Assembly: GCA_017405805.1 (NCBI GenBank)
Contig: JAFQZU010000005.1
Location: forward strand, 124,001 to 188,000
Source of the DNA: Lachnospiraceae bacterium
Lineage (GTDB): Bacteria; Bacillota; Clostridia; Lachnospirales; Lachnospiraceae
Length of the DNA: 64,000 nt
Direction: 5' to 3'
A program made the position numbers and the translations under genes. Below are positions 16,219 to 24,527 of this stretch, piece after piece; positions within the stretch are counted from its first letter, which is position 1, and every line of letters begins with the position of its first letter. Under the pieces are notes generated by a model that saw only the letters and a list, made by a program, of their open reading frames with translations, had not been told where the DNA came from and made no database searches.

Positions 16219-17784
16219 TTATTTTCTGAAGAAGGTACTCAAAATCCCCCTCCCCAGACTCGACCCGAGATTTCCTCCCAGCGTCTTCCCGAATTTACCG
16301 AACTTCCCGCCGAGCGTCTTGCCGACTTCCCGTCCGACGGTCCCCGCAACGCTGCTTCCCACGGACATGGAGGCGCGGCGTTTGGCAGCCGCTTCCTTTT
16401 CTCTGATCTTCTCCTCTTCCCTGGCAGCCTTCTCCTCCTCTTTGCGCTTAGCTTCCTCTTCCGCTGCCCTGGCAGCTTCCGCTTCCTTCTCGAGTCCCAT
16501 TCTCTCCAGGAACTCATAGGCAGAATCGGGATCATAAGCGTTGGCGTATTTGCTGTAAAGAATACTCCCCTTGATCTTCTGCTCCCTCTCCGCATCCGTG
16601 ATAGCGCCCATGCGGCTCTGCGGAGGAAGGACGTAGGACTTCTGCGCTATGCCGGGGATCCCGTCCTCGCCGAGGAAGGAAATGACCGCTTCGCCGGTGC
16701 CCAGCGCCATGATGGTGTCGTAGGTGTCGAAATCAGGGTTGGAGCGGAAGGAATCCGCCGCGGCCTTCACCGACTTCTGGTCGGAAGGCGTATAGGCGCG
16801 GAGCGCGTGCTGAACGCGGTTGCTCAGCTGTGCCAGGACGCCGTCGGGAATATCCCTGGGATTCTGCGTGCAGAAATAGACGCCCACGCCCTTGGAGCGG
16901 ACCAGCTTCACGACCTGTTCGATCTTGTCCAGAAGGGTCTTCGGGGCATCCTTGAAGAGGAGGTGTGCCTCGTCGAAGAAAAAGATCATCTTGGGCTTGT
17001 CCAGATCCCCGACTTCCGGCATGGTCTCGAAGAGCTCGGAAAGTAGCCACAGAAGGAAGGTGGAATAGAGTCTGCCGTTGTTGATCAGGCTCTCGCTGTC
17101 CAGGACATGGATCATTCCTTTTCCGCCCTCTCCCTGGGTCAGCCAGTCTGTCACGGAGAGCGCCGGCTCGCCAAAAAACACGTCTCCGCCGTCGATCTCG
17201 AGCGCGACGACCGCGCGGAGGATGGCAGCGATGGAGGCGGGGCTCATTTTGCCGTATTCCGCGGCATAAGCTTTGTTGTTCTCCTGCACATAATTGAGCA
17301 TGGACTTGAGGTCTTTGGTGTCGACCAGAAGAAGTCCCTCGTCGTCGGCGATCTTAAATACGATGGACAGGATATCGCTCTGCAATTCATTCAGGTTCAG
17401 GATGCGCGCCAGAAGGACCGGTCCGATCTCGGAGACCGTCGTGCGCAGCTGGATGCCCTTCTGTCCGTAAATATCCCAGAAAGTGACGGGATATCCCTGA
17501 TAGCTGAAGCCAGCCTGTGCAAGGCCGAAACGCTCGATACGTTTCTTCATATCCTCGCTGTCGGTACCGGGGGCCATCATGCCTGCCAGGTCCCCCTTGA
17601 CATCAGCAAGAAAGACCGGGACGCCCATGTCGCTGAAAGCCTCGGTCATGACCCGCAGCGTGACGGTCTTACCGGTGCCGGTAGCACCGGCGATCAGGCC
17701 GTGCCGGTTTGCCTTTGCGGGAAGAAGGCAGATCTCCTCCCCGGCGTCATTGAGTGCCATCCAAACTTTTCCGTCCTTATACAT
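16219..17784 (-). CDS. HerA-like ATPase (DUF853 family)
   Basis: A 521-residue ATPase of the HerA/FtsK clade. Walker A is GATGTGKT (33-40), Walker B is IFFFDEAHLL near 270, and FCTQNPRDIPDGVLAQLSNRVQHALRA resembles sensor/arginine-finger regions. The C-terminal third is rich in charged residues (EEEAKRKEEEKAAREEEKIREKEAAAKRR), a likely coiled coil, and ends in a glycine-rich tail. The family (YjgR type) is widespread but poorly characterised; members are predicted to move DNA or remodel proteins. The start ATG follows GGGGG. It is the last gene of the long minus-strand series, 13 bases behind an SGNH gene. The surface-acylation cassette gives no obvious reason for an ATPase of this kind. Confidence 0.88.
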   Translation of the reverse strand: MYKDGKVWMALNDAGEEICLLPAKANRHGLIAGATGTGKTVTLRVMTEAFSDMGVPVFLADVKGDLAGMMAPGTDSEDMKKRIERFGLAQAGFSYQGYPVTFWDIYGQKGIQLRTTVSEIGPVLLARILNLNELQSDILSIVFKIADDEGLLLVDTKDLKSMLNYVQENNKAYAAEYGKMSPASIAAILRAVVALEIDGGDVFFGEPALSVTDWLTQGEGGKGMIHVLDSESLINNGRLYSTFLLWLLSELFETMPEVGDLDKPKMIFFFDEAHLLFKDAPKTLLDKIEQVVKLVRSKGVGVYFCTQNPRDIPDGVLAQLSNRVQHALRAYTPSDQKSVKAAADSFRSNPDFDTYDTIMALGTGEAVISFLGEDGIPGIAQKSYVLPPQSRMGAITDAEREQKIKGSILYSKYANAYDPDSAYEFLERMGLEKEAEAARAAEEEAKRKEEEKAAREEEKIREKEAAAKRRASMSVGSSVAGTVGREVGKTLGGKFGKFGKTLGGNLGSSLGRGILSTFFRK

Positions 17785-17797
17785 TCTTATACCCCCG

Positions 17798-18829
17798 TTA
17801 TTTCTTTTCCTCTTTTTCCCTCTTGAGGGCTTCGTTCCTCTCCTGTTCTATATCGCCGAAATACTTGCCCTTCATCTCCTCGACCAGCTGCTCAAAGGGC
17901 TGTACCAGCGCGTCCCATTCCGCGTAGTAACTGTCTCCCCTGTGATCCTCCGCCAGGCAGTTTTCCTTCAGGTACTCCCCGAAGAAATGCGATACTTTGC
18001 GGGCCCCGTAAAGATTGATATGGTCTCCGCCGTCGGAGGTATCCTGCTGCCAGTCGATCACGATGCTCGGCTCTGAATTCAGATCCAGATAGGTAAGCCC
18101 GTTCTCCTGCGCAAGCGCCGCCAGCGTGTCGCACCTGGGATGGTTGTAGTTGAAGGAGGAAGGGATGCTGTAAAGGATCAGGCGGATGCCGTTCTCCTCA
18201 CACAGTTTCTTGAGCTGGCTGAACTCGTATCTGGTCTTGGACGGAACATCCGTCCGCATAGTCCAGTGCAGGACCTGGTCCATATAATTTTCCGGGCCCT
18301 CGTAAGGCGTGATGCGCTGATTGACGAGGTACCCCTTATAATATGTCTTTACCCCCTCCAGTTCGAACGGCTGCTTCCACAGATTGTGATAGCGAAGGCC
18401 ACGAAAATAATAATAAACAAACTGCGCGACATCCGTCTCAAACTCTTCGATCAGATGAAAGCGGAAGAACATGTTGGTCTCCATGAGGATGACCTTGGGC
18501 TTCTGGTTCTCCAGCGCCAGCTTGACAACGTAATAGGCTTCCCCCATCCTGAGCGCGTCCGCCCCGCAGTTGAAGGACGTAAAGCCGTATTCCTTCCAGA
18601 GATCGATGGGAGAAAAACCGGCTACCGATTCGCTGTCCCCGAGATTGAGGATATCGATGGTGTTCTCTTTTTCCAGGGAGAGCTCCGCGATCCTGCAGTT
18701 TCCGTCCTGCAGGCGTTTTTGGGGATACCAGTAGGACGGTGCAAAAACCCATGAAAGAGACAGGAGCAGCAGGATCAGTATTGCTGCGAACGCTGCTGTT
18801 TTGACGATGTTTTTATATCGATTGTTCAA
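17798..18829 (-). CDS. Membrane-anchored SGNH/DltD-like protein, second copy
   Basis: A 343-residue protein with one N-terminal membrane segment (about 12-31) and an extracytoplasmic SGNH-type domain. The nucleophile block is LNLGDSES with Ser66; a block GGDHINLYGARKVS has His270. It is a paralogue of the preceding gene: both share ENTIDxLxLGxS, FNCG, YHNxW, YxKGYLVN and the DGGxHxN block. The start is TTG at 18829, as no ATG or GTG precedes the membrane segment; ACAGGTAG lies nine bases upstream. In Dlt systems DltD, an SGNH-fold protein, hands the acyl group on to the polymer. A role as acyltransferase or esterase partner of the nearby MBOAT protein is inferred. Confidence 0.8.
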   Translation of the reverse strand: MNNRYKNIVKTAAFAAILILLLLSLSWVFAPSYWYPQKRLQDGNCRIAELSLEKENTIDILNLGDSESVAGFSPIDLWKEYGFTSFNCGADALRMGEAYYVVKLALENQKPKVILMETNMFFRFHLIEEFETDVAQFVYYYFRGLRYHNLWKQPFELEGVKTYYKGYLVNQRITPYEGPENYMDQVLHWTMRTDVPSKTRYEFSQLKKLCEENGIRLILYSIPSSFNYNHPRCDTLAALAQENGLTYLDLNSEPSIVIDWQQDTSDGGDHINLYGARKVSHFFGEYLKENCLAEDHRGDSYYAEWDALVQPFEQLVEEMKGKYFGDIEQERNEALKREKEEKK

Positions 18830-18856
18830 AATAAACTACCTGTGACAGATCAATAA

Positions 18857-19891
18857 TTACCAGTTAATAATGCCGAACGGCTCCTCCAGTTCGGTGTAGC
18901 AGGTTCCGGACATTTCATCCGCGGTCTGACGATAGATTGGGATCATATTCTCCCAGTCTTCATAACCGGCCTGTCCCCTGTGGTCTTCGAGCGCATACCG
19001 GGACGTCAAAAGATCAGCCAGATCCAGGCTGACCTTGGCCGCGCCGCGGACATTCAGATGCATGCCCCCGTCGCGGGTATCCTCCTGCCAGTTGATCCCT
19101 ATGGCCTCCGGATCCTCGTTCATGTCATAGTAAAGAACGTCCTCTTCCGCCGCCAGATCGCTGATCCGGTTGTGACGCGCCATGCTGTAATTGCCCGGGG
19201 ACGGCGCGCTGTAAAGAACAGGCACGACGCCGCGGCTGCGCAGCACGCGGATCATTTTCCGGAGATAATAGAGGTAGATCGGCTTGATCTCCTCGCGCTC
19301 CTGCGTGGGCTCGTAATAGGCTCCTCCGGTGTAGGCGTCTGTCACGCCGTTCACCAGATACCCCTTAAAGTAAGTCCGGAAGGGATGCACCTGCACCGCC
19401 GTCATCCAGACGTTGTGATAGCGGATCATGGGAAACGCGTTCTGAAAGGGCATCTTCAGCGCCACCTGGCGCAGCATCATGTCCTTGTTGCCCTGATAGA
19501 GCATGTCCGTCTCGATCAGGCATATCTTCGGCTTCTGCATGGTCAGGATCCGCTCCGCCACCGCGCAGGTCTCTACCGGATTGGCGCCGTCCTGACCGCA
19601 GTTGAAGACGGTTATGCCGTACCGGTCCCACATCTCCGGCGGACATATGGCCGATACGCCCAGACTGTTCCCCAGTGCGAGGACATCGATGGTGTTCTCC
19701 GGCTCCGCTTCGATGGCTGCGACCCTCGCGTTGCGGTTGATGATCCAGCCGCGCTTGAACCATGAAGCCCCGTCAAAGACCGTCACGGACAGCACATAGA
19801 GGATCACTCCAAGGAGCGCCGCAAAAACGGCGATCCTCACAAGCGAGGCCGCACCGATCCTTTCCCTGCCCTTTCCGTCAGAATCCCGCAT
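18857..19891 (-). CDS. Membrane-anchored SGNH/DltD-like protein, first copy
   Basis: A 344-residue protein with a single N-terminal membrane segment (about 17-38). Its SGNH-like domain faces outward, with Ser76 in LALGNSLG and His278 in GGMHLNVRGAAKVS. The aspartate of the classical GDS block is asparagine here, while the downstream paralogue keeps it. The ATG at 19891 lies inside the end of the MBOAT gene (14-base overlap), so the two are translationally coupled. This is the same arrangement as membrane acyltransferase plus SGNH partner in alginate acetylation and D-alanylation systems. Having two diverged copies suggests two acceptor steps or a heteromeric partner; that is inference. Confidence 0.8.
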   Translation of the reverse strand: MRDSDGKGRERIGAASLVRIAVFAALLGVILYVLSVTVFDGASWFKRGWIINRNARVAAIEAEPENTIDVLALGNSLGVSAICPPEMWDRYGITVFNCGQDGANPVETCAVAERILTMQKPKICLIETDMLYQGNKDMMLRQVALKMPFQNAFPMIRYHNVWMTAVQVHPFRTYFKGYLVNGVTDAYTGGAYYEPTQEREEIKPIYLYYLRKMIRVLRSRGVVPVLYSAPSPGNYSMARHNRISDLAAEEDVLYYDMNEDPEAIGINWQEDTRDGGMHLNVRGAAKVSLDLADLLTSRYALEDHRGQAGYEDWENMIPIYRQTADEMSGTCYTELEEPFGIINW

Positions 19892-21467
19892 AGATCAGGT
19901 CTACCGCCTGATATCCGGCGCCGTACGCGCCAAAGATCAGGATCGCTAAGATGAGGGCATAGTAAGCCGCCCACTTGAGAGGCAGTCTGGAAGAAAGGAT
20001 CTTCTCCCGCAGGTCCACTTTGTGCTCACGAAGGAAGCCGACGATCCAGACGACGATGCAGCCGCCCGCGATCGCGAGATAATCCGCCGTGTGAAGGGAC
20101 GTCTCCGGAAAGCTCCCGTTCCACAGATCGCTGATATGGAAATCGACGAAAAGGTTCCGGAACATGATGAACCCTGCCTTGAGTCCCCTCGCGTTAAAGA
20201 AGAGCTCGCCCGTAAAGATGATGAGCCAGGTCTTCAGGATCCGCAGCGCCTTGAACCAGGGGGCGTTCGGATCGATGTGCAGCACCTGGTTGCGCTTTTC
20301 CTTGAAGGGCTCCAGCGCCACGCCTATGAACAGGATCACAAAGTAGTACAGACCGTAAAAAATATACTTCCACTCTGCGCCGTGCCAGAGGCCTGTCGCG
20401 ATCCACACCGGGAAGAGCGCCATGGCGGATGCGCCGAGCATGGAGACATATTTGCCGTAACGCTTTCTCGCGTACCTGTTCCATTTTTTTACGGGAGCGG
20501 ACACGGTCACGGGATAGAACAGGTAGTTCTTAAACCACGTTCCCAGTGACATGTGCCATCTGCGCCAGAACTCGGCCGCACTCTGTGCGGAGAAGGGCTG
20601 GTTGAAGTTCTCGGGAAGCTTTACGCCGAACAGTCTTCCGCTGCCGATGACGATGTCGATACTGCCGGAAAACTCCATGTAGAGCTGGATCGTGTAGGTG
20701 ACGGCCGCCACGGCGATCATGACGCCGTGATAGTCTTTATAATTGTTAAAGAGCTCCCCGGTCAGCGTCGCAAGCCTGTCGGACACGATCATCTTCTTGA
20801 AAAGGCCCCACAGGATCCGCTCGAAGCCGGCGTTGAGATCTCCCATGTTCAGGGGTTTCCCCTCGTACAGCTGGTCCGCAGTATCGGAATACCGGGCGAT
20901 CGGTCCCTCCATGATCTGGGGGAAGAAGCTCAGGAACAGAGCGAGCTTGCCCAGATGCTTCTCGGCGGGGATGCGGTTCCAGTAGACATCTGCAAGATAG
21001 CCGATAGCCTCCAGCGTATAGAAGGAGATGCCCATAGGGAAAGCGATGTCCAGGATCGGCAAAGCCGCCGCGGAAAAGTGCGCGGCGAGCTTATTGATGT
21101 TTTCGGCAAAAAAGTTGTAGTACTGGACATAGAACAAAATGCCCAGCAAAACAAGGACTCCCAGTGCCAGAACGCCCTTCTTGCGAGCCTGGTAGCCCTT
21201 TTTGATCTCTGTCTTCTGTTTCCTGTCGGAAGCTTCCGCCTGCTCCTGTTTGCTCCGTATGTCGATCCATTCCATCCAGATGGAGATGTAATGGGTGAAT
21301 ACCGCCGTGCCGATCAGCAGGAGCACCAGCTTCTTGCTGAATGTGAAATACATGATATAACTGGCACAAAGCAGTATCTTCCATCTGTGCTTTTGCGGAA
21401 TGATCTGATACAGGATCAGTACTAAAGGCAGAAATACCAGAAGATATAGATTAGTGTATATAGCCAT
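19878..21467 (-). CDS. MBOAT-family membrane acyltransferase (DltB/AlgI-like)
   Basis: A 529-residue polytopic protein of the membrane-bound O-acyltransferase family. It transfers acyl groups from a carrier on the cytoplasmic side to a hydroxyl outside. The two signature histidines are H305 in RRWHMSLGTWFKNYLFYP and H362 in GLWHGAEWKY. FPQIMEGPIARY and MGISFYTLEAIGYL are also typical. A charged cytosolic loop (about 70-97, RSKQEQAEASDRKQK) is longer than in DltB. The ATG at 21467 is preceded by AAGGAAG. It lies 20 bases behind a DltC-like carrier gene and overlaps an SGNH gene. Neighbourhood favours a D-alanylation-like system over O-acetylation. Confidence 0.92.
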   Translation of the reverse strand: MAIYTNLYLLVFLPLVLILYQIIPQKHRWKILLCASYIMYFTFSKKLVLLLIGTAVFTHYISIWMEWIDIRSKQEQAEASDRKQKTEIKKGYQARKKGVLALGVLVLLGILFYVQYYNFFAENINKLAAHFSAAALPILDIAFPMGISFYTLEAIGYLADVYWNRIPAEKHLGKLALFLSFFPQIMEGPIARYSDTADQLYEGKPLNMGDLNAGFERILWGLFKKMIVSDRLATLTGELFNNYKDYHGVMIAVAAVTYTIQLYMEFSGSIDIVIGSGRLFGVKLPENFNQPFSAQSAAEFWRRWHMSLGTWFKNYLFYPVTVSAPVKKWNRYARKRYGKYVSMLGASAMALFPVWIATGLWHGAEWKYIFYGLYYFVILFIGVALEPFKEKRNQVLHIDPNAPWFKALRILKTWLIIFTGELFFNARGLKAGFIMFRNLFVDFHISDLWNGSFPETSLHTADYLAIAGGCIVVWIVGFLREHKVDLREKILSSRLPLKWAAYYALILAILIFGAYGAGYQAVDLIYAGF

Positions 21468-21487
21468 TGGTTATTCTTCCTTAAAAC

Positions 21488-21715
21488 TTAGTTCTCTCTG
21501 AGCCTCTGGATCATTGCCCACAGCGCTTCTACGGAATTGAAGTTCTCGGGAGTCATCTCTGCGGCGTCAATCTCGACATCGAAGCGTTCTTCGATCTCGG
21601 AGACCAGTGTGATGATTCCGAAGGAATCGAGGAGATGATCGTCGATCAGTGCTTTTTCGTTTTCGTAATCGATGGAATCATCGATGTCATTTAAGATTTC
21701 CAGTAATTCATCCAT
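21488..21715 (-). CDS. Acyl/aminoacyl carrier protein (DltC-like)
   Basis: A 75-residue acidic four-helix carrier. The phosphopantetheine serine is S31 in LLDSFGI, matching the DSF block of DltC rather than the DSL of fatty-acid ACP. A perfect Shine-Dalgarno AAAGGAGGT lies eight bases before the ATG. It follows the PLP enzyme gene after 76 bases; that gap holds a lone TATAAT (21747-21742) without a matching -35. The carrier would receive an adenylated amino acid from the ligase two genes upstream and present it to the MBOAT protein. The phosphopantetheinyl transferase at 40.8 kb is the only candidate activator in the window. Confidence 0.92.
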   Translation of the reverse strand: MDELLEILNDIDDSIDYENEKALIDDHLLDSFGIITLVSEIEERFDVEIDAAEMTPENFNSVEALWAMIQRLREN

Positions 21716-21791
21716 TTTTAGTACCTCCTTTTCATGACTCTATTATATCTAATAGCAAAAGTCAAGGATTGACAGACGCATCCTGCCCCTT

Positions 21792-22988
21792 TCAAATCTC
21801 GTATTCTCCGATGTTCAGTCTGTAGCTCTCCCGGCGCTTTCTGATCTGCACGAGGCCGCCCTCTTCACTGTAAACCGCGGCCGCGGGGATCTCGTGGCTG
21901 AGGAACAGGGACATTCCCTCGTAAAAACTGTAAGCGCCCGTCTTTTCAAAGACAATTCTGTCTCCCGTGCGCAGCTCGCCCGCGGGGAGCTCTTTGCACA
22001 GGACGTCATTCATGGTGCACAAAGACCCGTAAATGCCCCAGATCTCATCCGACTGCTCCCTTTCTCCGCCGCAGGGAAGCACTGTGATATGCGGGCGGTA
22101 CATGCCCTTGATCTGGCCGTCATAGTTGATCTGGTGTATTCCGCCGTCCACGAGGGCGATCCGGTTTCCGTCGTTCTCCTTGCAGTCCCGTACGGTCGTG
22201 ACGTAAGAGCCGCATTCCGCCGCGAAGGCACGGCCCATCTCCAGCGTCAGCTTTCCTTTCCACTGCATGGCGCCGACCAGGTCCATGAACTGCTGCATGG
22301 TCTCTGGCGTGCGCATATCCTGCTCTTTGCCCTCAAAATAGGGCACGGCAAAACCGGTCCCGTACTCGAGCTCGGGCACTTCGAAACCGCACTCCTCTTT
22401 CAGTCTCCCGAAGAAGGCGTCCAGGGCGGCGAGTTCCTTTGCGTGCTTCTGCAGGCGTCTCTTCTGCGTGCCCGAGAAGAAATGGATGCCCGCGATCTCG
22501 ACGGACGGGTACTTTGCGCGGTCCCTGACCAGTGCCGCGATGGTATCCTCGTCCATGCCGAACTGACTGCCGTTTGTCAGGCGCGGGTATACGCGCAGCG
22601 TAAGTCCGCGGTCGGCCGCCCACTTTGCCAGCTGTCTGAACTGCTGGGGGGATTCCGCCGTATAGCGGCTCTGATCCCGTCCGTATTCCAGGATCTGCTC
22701 CAGATCCTCCTCCAGCTTGAGAACGCCGGAAATGAACAGTTTTTCCGGTGCCGTCTTAAGATCCCTGCAGATCAGGAACTCCCCGAAAGAGCACACTTCG
22801 ATCCGGTCGGTGATCTGCGCCATGGTGCGCGTGACAAAAGGATTGGTCTTCATGGCGTAGGTGAGACCCGTCCGCGGTCCGAGGCTTTCCCGGAACATCT
22901 TCACCCGGCTGCGCAGCGCATCCAGGTCAAAAACATAGAGAGGCGTGCCAAATCGTTCTGCCGCTTCCCTGAGCACCTCTTTTTTCAT
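21792..22988 (-). CDS. Fold-type III PLP-dependent decarboxylase-like enzyme
   Basis: A 398-residue homologue of diaminopimelate/ornithine decarboxylases. The PLP lysine is K47 in YAMKTNPF, SFGEF and HFFSGTQ line the barrel, and EMGR replaces the usual EPGR. The active-site cysteine C324 lies in GSLCTMNDVL. In diaminopimelate decarboxylase the residue after this cysteine is Glu, and in ornithine/lysine decarboxylase Asp; both hold the distal amino group. Here it is Thr325, so a diamino acid substrate is unlikely. Location between an adenylating ligase and a carrier protein resembles BtrK of butirosin synthesis, which decarboxylates a carrier-bound glutamyl group. Racemase activity is the alternative. 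Confidence 0.82.
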   Translation of the reverse strand: MKKEVLREAAERFGTPLYVFDLDALRSRVKMFRESLGPRTGLTYAMKTNPFVTRTMAQITDRIEVCSFGEFLICRDLKTAPEKLFISGVLKLEEDLEQILEYGRDQSRYTAESPQQFRQLAKWAADRGLTLRVYPRLTNGSQFGMDEDTIAALVRDRAKYPSVEIAGIHFFSGTQKRRLQKHAKELAALDAFFGRLKEECGFEVPELEYGTGFAVPYFEGKEQDMRTPETMQQFMDLVGAMQWKGKLTLEMGRAFAAECGSYVTTVRDCKENDGNRIALVDGGIHQINYDGQIKGMYRPHITVLPCGGEREQSDEIWGIYGSLCTMNDVLCKELPAGELRTGDRIVFEKTGAYSFYEGMSLFLSHEIPAAAVYSEEGGLVQIRKRRESYRLNIGEYEI

Positions 22989-23014
22989 GCATCCGTCCTT
23001 TCTGGGATCCTTAC

Positions 23015-24523
23015 TTATTTTCCCTCGATCTGGCTGCGGAAGTAAGCGCGGTCGATTTTGCCGTTTTTGTTGAGGGGCATCTCGTCCACCTTCGTGATCC
23101 GGTTGGGCACCATATAATTGGGAAGAGATACCTTGAGCTTGGTGCGCACTTCTTTTCCGTCGACGGTTCCCGTGTAGAAGGACACGATGCGGTTCTTCTT
23201 CTGGTCGAAGAAGCAGCAGGCCCTGTCGACGCCGTCCAGCGCCGAGAAAGCGGTCTCGATCTCTTCGAGCTCGATCCTGTGTCCCATATGCTTGATCTGG
23301 AAATCGCCGCGGCCGGCAAAATAGAGGTTTCCGTCCTCCGCAAATTTCGCCATGTCGCCGGTCCGGTAGATCCGCTGCTCTCTTCCGTCCAGATCATACA
23401 TCGTGAAGTGTTTGGCCGTCTGTTCCGGATTGTTGATATACCCGATCGCGATGGATTCGCCCGCGCAGCAGATCTCTCCGCGCTCTCCCGGCGCCGTGAT
23501 CCTCTGGTCCTTCTCGTCGACGAGGAAGACTGTTCTTCCCGGGAACGGCTTGCCGATGGGAAGCGTCTCCGTCTTCTCATAGACATGGTCGATCCTGTGA
23601 TAGGTGCAGTTGCAGGTGATCTCGGAGGGGCCGTAGAGATTTACGAACTCCGTGCCGGGAAGCGCCTTCTGCCACATCTGCAGGTGCTTGACGGGCATGA
23701 CTTCGCCGCTGAACATAATGATGCGGATCTTGTCCGGCACTTTGTAGGAAAGTCCCTTCAGCCCGGAGATGATGCAGAGCGCCGACACGGCCCATACGAG
23801 CACCGTCACGTCCTTGTCGATCAGATAGTCCAGGAGCCTGGGCGGCGTCGAGAAGAAGGTCCGGGGAATGAGGATCAGTCTGGCACCCGTCGTAAAGGCG
23901 GAGTAGATATCCTTGACGGAGACATCGAAGTCAAAAGGCGCCTGGTTGCCTATGATATCCCTGTCCGTGATGGCGAAGATCTCCGTAAAATGGCTGATGA
24001 AATCGATGACCGATTTGTGACTGACAAGGATTCCCTTGGGATCGCCCGTAGATCCGGAAGTGAACACGCTGTAGAGCGGATCGTTTTCGCTCAGCTGCGC
24101 ACGTCTTTGCGCGAGCGCTTCCTCATCGATCTCCGTATCGCCAAGGCTCTCCAGGGCAATGACCTTTCCGGCAAAACCGGTCATGGCAAGCGTCTCCTCC
24201 CGCTCCTTGTCGACCACGACGAGCTTTGCCTCCAGGATATTCAGGATCCTCGACACGCGCGCCGCGGGCTGCTCGGGATTGATGCTGACGTAAAAGCCGC
24301 CGGCGTATACCGCGCCGATCATGGCCGCCAGTGTCTTCGTGCCCTTCTCTGCAAAGACCGCCACGGGCTCGCCGCCGCCGATCACCGGCACGTAAGCGCT
24401 TGCGGACCGTTTGCAGAGCGCGGCAAAATCGCTGTATGTAAGAGCGAGCTCCCCGTCGTCCACTGCGATATCCTGCGCATGGGACGCGGCAGTTCTCTCA
24501 AAATAATCCAGTATCGTTGCCAT
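23015..24523 (-). CDS. DltA-like amino acid adenylating ligase
   Basis: A 502-residue adenylate-forming enzyme that should activate an amino acid with ATP and load it on the carrier protein. Core motifs are VFTSGSTGDPKG (153-164), NLYGPSEIT (295-303), YRTGD (386-390) and PLNKNGKID (483-491). Size and NQAPFDFDVSVKDIY match DltA, and the amine-binding aspartate is kept (D200). The position equivalent to the DltA cysteine linked to D-alanine selection (FCGEVLP) is Ser272 in MFSGEVMP. So an amino acid is likely, but not necessarily D-alanine. The ATG follows AAGGAG. It starts four bases after rsgA and is the first gene of the cassette. Confidence 0.87.
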   Translation of the reverse strand: MATILDYFERTAASHAQDIAVDDGELALTYSDFAALCKRSASAYVPVIGGGEPVAVFAEKGTKTLAAMIGAVYAGGFYVSINPEQPAARVSRILNILEAKLVVVDKEREETLAMTGFAGKVIALESLGDTEIDEEALAQRRAQLSENDPLYSVFTSGSTGDPKGILVSHKSVIDFISHFTEIFAITDRDIIGNQAPFDFDVSVKDIYSAFTTGARLILIPRTFFSTPPRLLDYLIDKDVTVLVWAVSALCIISGLKGLSYKVPDKIRIIMFSGEVMPVKHLQMWQKALPGTEFVNLYGPSEITCNCTYHRIDHVYEKTETLPIGKPFPGRTVFLVDEKDQRITAPGERGEICCAGESIAIGYINNPEQTAKHFTMYDLDGREQRIYRTGDMAKFAEDGNLYFAGRGDFQIKHMGHRIELEEIETAFSALDGVDRACCFFDQKKNRIVSFYTGTVDGKEVRTKLKVSLPNYMVPNRITKVDEMPLNKNGKIDRAYFRSQIEGK

Positions 24524-24527
24524 CTCA

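Noticed and set aside
21742-21747. Internal promoter for the carrier-MBOAT part of the cassette
   Set aside because: A TATAAT is present on the minus strand, but the nearest TTGACT is only 12 bases upstream, too close for a sigma-A promoter.
17798-24523. Canonical dltABCD operon for D-alanylation of teichoic acid
   Set aside because: A PLP enzyme is embedded, two SGNH proteins replace one DltD, and the D-alanine-selectivity cysteine is serine in the ligase. It is related to dlt but should not be named so.
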